Part shown: one piece after another, positions 60,770-64,000 of the stretch
Layout of the letters: each line of letters opens with the position of its first letter
Position numbering within the stretch: the stretch's first letter is position 1
Assembly (NCBI GenBank): GCA_045600225.1
Contig: JAZRXL010000004.1
Coordinates: forward strand, 3,153-67,152
Reading direction: 5' to 3'
DNA: 64,000 nucleotides
DNA from: UBA1181 sp045600225
GTDB lineage: Bacteria; Bacteroidota; Bacteroidia; Bacteroidales; Paludibacteraceae
Position numbers and translations under genes: made by a program
Notes under the pieces: generated by a model
Told to the model about the DNA's origin: nothing
Databases searched by the model: none
Seen by the model: only the letters and a program-made list of their open reading frames with translations

Positions 60770-61585
60770 TTATCGATTTCTGGCATCAATGTTTTCTTCA
60801 AAGTGCCAGTCTCCTTTCTTTAGAAGAAAGGCATCGTATGTGAAATCGGGACCATAATAGGATTTGATACCAGTATATATTGGTTCAATAGGCATTAGAT
60901 GGTCGAATATGATTCTGTTCTCTTGGTTCGTATAATCTAATGTCACTTTCCCTTCTGAATTGTATTCAAGTATAATCCTATACGGAGCTTTTCTGCCAGT
61001 CTCTTTAAATACCATCTTTCCTAAACTTTGCAACTTACCATTGGATGAGAATTGCATCGGTTCGATCACTTTGAAATCGGTCGCTGCGTTTAGCCCCGAC
61101 CACCCTAAAGCGATGTAGTAGGTCTCTTTCTTCTTTTTTACCTTGAATAGTCTGTAGTATAGGGCTCCATACCAATGGTTGTTATCCAACTTTTTCTCTT
61201 CCGCCGGTAGAACTGGATCTCCCTGAATGAGTAGGGGCGTGGTGGTAACCTTGTTTTTGTTCTTATATTGAACATATCCACCATATTGGAAGGTCTTGTC
61301 TTCTAATGGGAACGACCAAGTATACACTCTTACCATATGATCGTCAGAATAGATCTTCCCTAAGTTTACTAGTTGATCGAAAGGCTCGTCGAAAGAGGAT
61401 GGGTCCACCAATAGTTCAGATACCTTTTCATTTATTCTTTGATGGATCTCTAGTTTTAGGGAATCAATACGACACTCCTTGATAGAGTCAAACATGTTTT
61501 GAATGGAAAGGTAGTCTTTCCCACTCACTAGTGCGAATGGGGATAATGCAAATAATAATATTATTTCTATAAGACAACGCTTCAT
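60770..61585 (-). CDS. Exported protein of unknown function
   Basis: The protein has 271 residues. It opens with a signal peptide (MKRCLIEIILLFALSPFALVSG). The body is not recognised; visible blocks are VRVYTWSFPLEDKTFQYGGYV, NNHWYGALYYRLFKVKKKKETYYIALGW and the end YDAFLLKKGDWHFEENIDAR. The content suggests a globular beta-rich periplasmic protein. It lies 13 bp after the pseudouridine synthase gene and 31 bp before the DPP III lipoprotein gene, so a shared transcript is likely. Confidence 0.75.
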   Translation of the reverse strand: MKRCLIEIILLFALSPFALVSGKDYLSIQNMFDSIKECRIDSLKLEIHQRINEKVSELLVDPSSFDEPFDQLVNLGKIYSDDHMVRVYTWSFPLEDKTFQYGGYVQYKNKNKVTTTPLLIQGDPVLPAEEKKLDNNHWYGALYYRLFKVKKKKETYYIALGWSGLNAATDFKVIEPMQFSSNGKLQSLGKMVFKETGRKAPYRIILEYNSEGKVTLDYTNQENRIIFDHLMPIEPIYTGIKSYYGPDFTYDAFLLKKGDWHFEENIDARNR

Positions 61586-61598
61586 TCTTTTTTTTTAT

Positions 61599-62282
61599 TT
61601 AATCGTTCTTTTGTTTTTCAAACTCCTGCCACAATACATCATCCTTCGGAGTCGGTGCTATAATGTTGATCTCCTGCTTTGATACTGGATGAATAAATTT
61701 AATGGAACGGGCATGTAGGCTTATACCTCCGTCCTTGTTCGATCTTGAAAAACCATATTTCAGATCTCCCTTGATTGGACATCCAATATGGGCCAATTGC
61801 GATCGTATCTGATGATGCCTTCCTGTCATCAGATCAACCTCCAAAAGATAATAATTGTCGGTCTTCCCAATAAGTTTGTAGGATAGATTGGATTTTTTAG
61901 ATCCTTCAACTCTTTCATCGTATACGAATGTTTTGTTCATCTTCTCGTTACGAACTAGATAGTTTGTGAGAAAATCTTCCTCTTTTGGAGGACAATTCTT
62001 TACGATAGCCCAGTATCTTTTGGTTAAGTCGTGAACGCGAAACATCTCATTCAATCGGCTCAGTGCCTTTGATGTTTTGGCAAATACAACTAGACCGCTT
62101 ACCGGGCGATCCAATCGGTGCACCACACCAATGAATACATTCCCCGGTTTGTTGTATTTCTCCTTTATATAATCTTGTACAATTTCAGATAATGGTTTGT
62201 CGCCCGTTTTATCTCCTTGTACAATTTCTGAACAATTTTTGTTGACAATTATAATATGATTGTCTTCGTATAAAATCTCCAC
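61599..62282 (-). CDS. RluA family pseudouridine synthase
   Basis: The protein has 227 residues, without an S4 domain. The catalytic motif HRLDRPVSGLVVFAKT holds Asp58. GRHHQIRSQLAHIGCPIKGDLKYG and ISLHARSIKFIHP are family motifs. It isomerises uridine in rRNA or tRNA; the site cannot be told from sequence. It lies 39 bp after rlmB in a run of RNA-modification and ribosome-maturation genes. Confidence 0.93.
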   Translation of the reverse strand: MEILYEDNHIIIVNKNCSEIVQGDKTGDKPLSEIVQDYIKEKYNKPGNVFIGVVHRLDRPVSGLVVFAKTSKALSRLNEMFRVHDLTKRYWAIVKNCPPKEEDFLTNYLVRNEKMNKTFVYDERVEGSKKSNLSYKLIGKTDNYYLLEVDLMTGRHHQIRSQLAHIGCPIKGDLKYGFSRSNKDGGISLHARSIKFIHPVSKQEINIIAPTPKDDVLWQEFEKQKND

Positions 62283-62321
62283 TTTATTTAAGCGATTATA
62301 ATGATTGAATAAGTCTATGAT

Positions 62322-63068
62322 TTATTCTGTCAAACTTCTTTGTCTAACAGCTTCGTATATCATTACTCCTGCTGCTACGGATACGTTCAAAGAAGAGATC
62401 TTTCCCTTGATAGGAATTTGTATCATGTCATCGCACAATCTCAAAACTTCTGGAGATACTCCTTTGTCTTCCGCGCCCATAACGATGGCAACAGGATCAC
62501 TAAGATTAGATTGAGTATAATTCATAGAACCTTTCTCTGATGCTGCAACAACTCTAATTCCGCATTTCTTCATAAACTTTAATGCGGAAACAAGACTGCC
62601 TTCTTTACACACTGGCAATGTGTGAAGTGCTCCGGCAGAGGTCTTGATGGCGTCTGCATTCACAGAGGCTCCTCCCTTCATTGGGATGACGATTGCATCG
62701 ACACCTGCACATTCGCAAGTTCTAGCAATGGCTCCAAAGTTGCGCACATCGGTAACTCCATCCAATACTACGAAGAGAGGTGATTTGCCTTCTTCAAATA
62801 ACATTGGTATAAGATCAGAAACCATTTGGTATGTGGTGTGGCTAATAAATGCAATCGCACCTTGATGGTTCTTTCTGGTATATCGGTTTAATCTTTCCCC
62901 CGGCACTCGTTGCACTTGTACATGAGGAGTGTCTTTCAGGGCAGCAAACAATTCTTTGGCAAGTTCACTTTGCAAATCATTCTTCAAAATGATTTTATCT
63001 ATTTGTTTGTCTGATTTTATTGCTTCAATGATGGCACGAATGCCAAATATCATTTCGTTTTCTTTCAT
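62322..63068 (-). CDS. rlmB: 23S rRNA (guanosine-2'-O-)-methyltransferase RlmB-type
   Basis: The protein has 248 residues of the SpoU/TrmH superfamily. The N-terminal substrate-binding domain contains FGIRAIIEAIKSDKQIDKIILKND. The knotted methyltransferase domain contains LDGVTDVRNFGAIARTCECAGVDA, MGAEDKGVSPEVL and ISSLNVSVAAGVMIYEAVRQR. The E. coli enzyme methylates G2251 in the peptidyl-transferase P loop. It starts 9 bp after rimM. Confidence 0.93.
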   Translation of the reverse strand: MKENEMIFGIRAIIEAIKSDKQIDKIILKNDLQSELAKELFAALKDTPHVQVQRVPGERLNRYTRKNHQGAIAFISHTTYQMVSDLIPMLFEEGKSPLFVVLDGVTDVRNFGAIARTCECAGVDAIVIPMKGGASVNADAIKTSAGALHTLPVCKEGSLVSALKFMKKCGIRVVAASEKGSMNYTQSNLSDPVAIVMGAEDKGVSPEVLRLCDDMIQIPIKGKISSLNVSVAAGVMIYEAVRQRSLTE

Positions 63069-63077
63069 ATGTGATGC

Positions 63078-63617
63078 TTAATTTTGTTCTGTATTCATTG
63101 ATAGAAGTCCTTCCGGCAACTCCATTCTTAATATCTTCTTTTGATTATCTATGTCGACTATGTACTCGTCACATGCAGGAACAATGAATTCCTCCTCCTT
63201 TTCGTTGCTTATTAAAAACAAGACATTTTCTGTTTCATCATCATAATCTATGATCTCACCTAATAGGTTGTCTCCGTCGTACACCATAAATCCAACGTAG
63301 TAGGAGACACCTTCGATTTCGTTACCTTCAACTTCCTCCGGAAGATATTTCTTTTCTATGAACAATGGAGCATTGACAAGAGTCTTTGCCTCCTCCTCGT
63401 TATCGATCCCTTCAAATTTAACAAGAGCAATGTCGTTGTTCTTAAATCGGTACTCTTCTATGAAAAAAGGAACTAAGATACCATCCAGTTCACAGATAAA
63501 GCACGGAACGTCTACCTCATCAAAGATATCAGATGAGAAAGAAAACGATAATTCTCCTTGTAATCCGTGGGGACGCTGAATCTGTCCAATTTGAAAAACA
63601 TCTTCTCGTGAAATCAT
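63078..63617 (-). CDS. rimM: Ribosome maturation factor RimM
   Basis: The protein has 179 residues, with the N-terminal RimM domain (IGQIQRPHGLQGELSF) and a C-terminal PRC barrel (YVGFMVYDGDNLLGEIIDYDD, FIVPACDEYIVDID). It binds ribosomal protein S19 and assists 30S head maturation. A well-placed -7 box (TATATTTGC on the minus strand) lies upstream. It begins the run rimM-rlmB-rluA family-hypothetical-DPP III. Confidence 0.95.
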   Translation of the reverse strand: MISREDVFQIGQIQRPHGLQGELSFSFSSDIFDEVDVPCFICELDGILVPFFIEEYRFKNNDIALVKFEGIDNEEEAKTLVNAPLFIEKKYLPEEVEGNEIEGVSYYVGFMVYDGDNLLGEIIDYDDETENVLFLISNEKEEEFIVPACDEYIVDIDNQKKILRMELPEGLLSMNTEQN

Positions 63618-63679
63618 AATGTATTTCGCTGAATCTATATTTTGTTGAATAATGAATCTATAAACTCTGTTTCATATTT

Positions 63680-63709
63680 GCAAATATAGCGATTAATTCT
63701 CTATTACAA
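63680..63709 (-). promoter_or_regulatory. Promoter of the rimM run
   Basis: On the minus strand TTG (63707-63709), an 18-nt spacer and TATATTTGC (63680-63688) match the Bacteroidota promoter pattern. The -7 box lies in the perfect palindrome ATATTTGCAAATAT (63674-63687). Confidence 0.65.
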
Positions 63710-63942
63710 GGTGGGGTAGTGTAATATTTGACCTTATAAATTGTTAAATCTTCCTATTATTCTCTTTAATACTTATGAAAACCTATCCCTTCGAATGTTT
63801 AATTTGGAGTAAAAAGCCTAATTTTATCTGTGAATATAGATATCATTCTTTAGTCTATAACTGACAAAAGTCATCCGATAAAAATTTTTCTCCTTGAAAA
63901 CCAGCGTTTTATAAAAAACTTCAAAAAAAACATTGCAAAGTA

Positions 63943-63975
63943 TTTGGTGGTAAGGGAAAAGAGGTGTAATTTTGC
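63943..63975 (+). promoter_or_regulatory. Promoter leading out of the right edge
   Basis: TTTG (63943-63946), a 20-nt spacer and TAATTTTGC (63967-63975) match both boxes exactly, with A-tracts upstream (63911-63930). The sequence after it (GCACACGCTTTCGGAAAG) resembles leaders of stable-RNA operons in this phylum. The gap 63711-63942 contains no gene or repeat that I can see. Confidence 0.6.
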
Positions 63976-64000
63976 ACACGCTTTCGGAAAGGAAGCACCC

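Overview
The window comes from a member of the Bacteroidota, most probably the order Bacteroidales. Three things point there. A type IX secretion system (T9SS) cargo cluster is present. Many genes have the Bacteroidota promoter pattern (TAnnTTTG near -7, TTTG near -33) and few have strong Shine-Dalgarno sites. Several lineage-typical families occur: archaeal/eukaryotic-type ProRS, PurT, HU-CCDC81/SPOR, DUF4294, surface glycan-binding lipoprotein, DPP III. No insertion sequence, prophage, integrase or CRISPR array was seen.

Left part (1-27.5 kb, all minus strand): the 5' end of mutS2 lies at the left edge. It is preceded by a 23.9-kb gene for a 7956-residue secreted protein with a signal peptide, a Cys-rich N-terminal region, about 90 Ig-like repeats (hand count), a PKD-like module and a T9SS type B sorting domain. 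Upstream are a PorP/SprF protein, an OmpA-domain protein and a predicted outer-membrane barrel whose reading frame is broken in a T9 homopolymer. The set resembles the flavobacterial sprCDBF adhesin clusters in composition, though not in gene order. The most striking internal structure is a higher-order period of three Ig domains (about 240 residues).

Middle part (27.6-46.2 kb): proS; a short monooxygenase-like gene plus a DUF5131 gene; a compact minus-strand run purT-lysC-lysA-GT2-mazG; a ClC transporter; recJ-recQ; an HU-like/SPOR membrane protein followed 1 bp later by a DMP19-family DNA-mimic candidate; and two outer-membrane proteins, one carrying a ComEA-like helix-hairpin-helix domain.

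Right part (46.2-64 kb): DUF4294 converging with a flippase; a seven-gene plus-strand run LOG-(sacsin-like ATPase)-nth-ribD-cls-DUF59-lpxH; an orphan surface glycan-binding lipoprotein with its own promoter and terminator; a DUF445 gene; tRNA-Arg(CCG); and a minus-strand run rimM-rlmB-rluA-family-hypothetical-DPP III. A clean promoter leads out of the right edge.

Most genes are housekeeping: DNA repair (mutS2, recJ, recQ, nth), translation (proS, rimM, rlmB), lysine/purine/riboflavin synthesis and envelope lipids. The accessory biology is concentrated in the giant surface protein cluster. Three strong hairpins with terminator features sit only 16-21 nt before the next start codon, an arrangement worth checking as attenuation.
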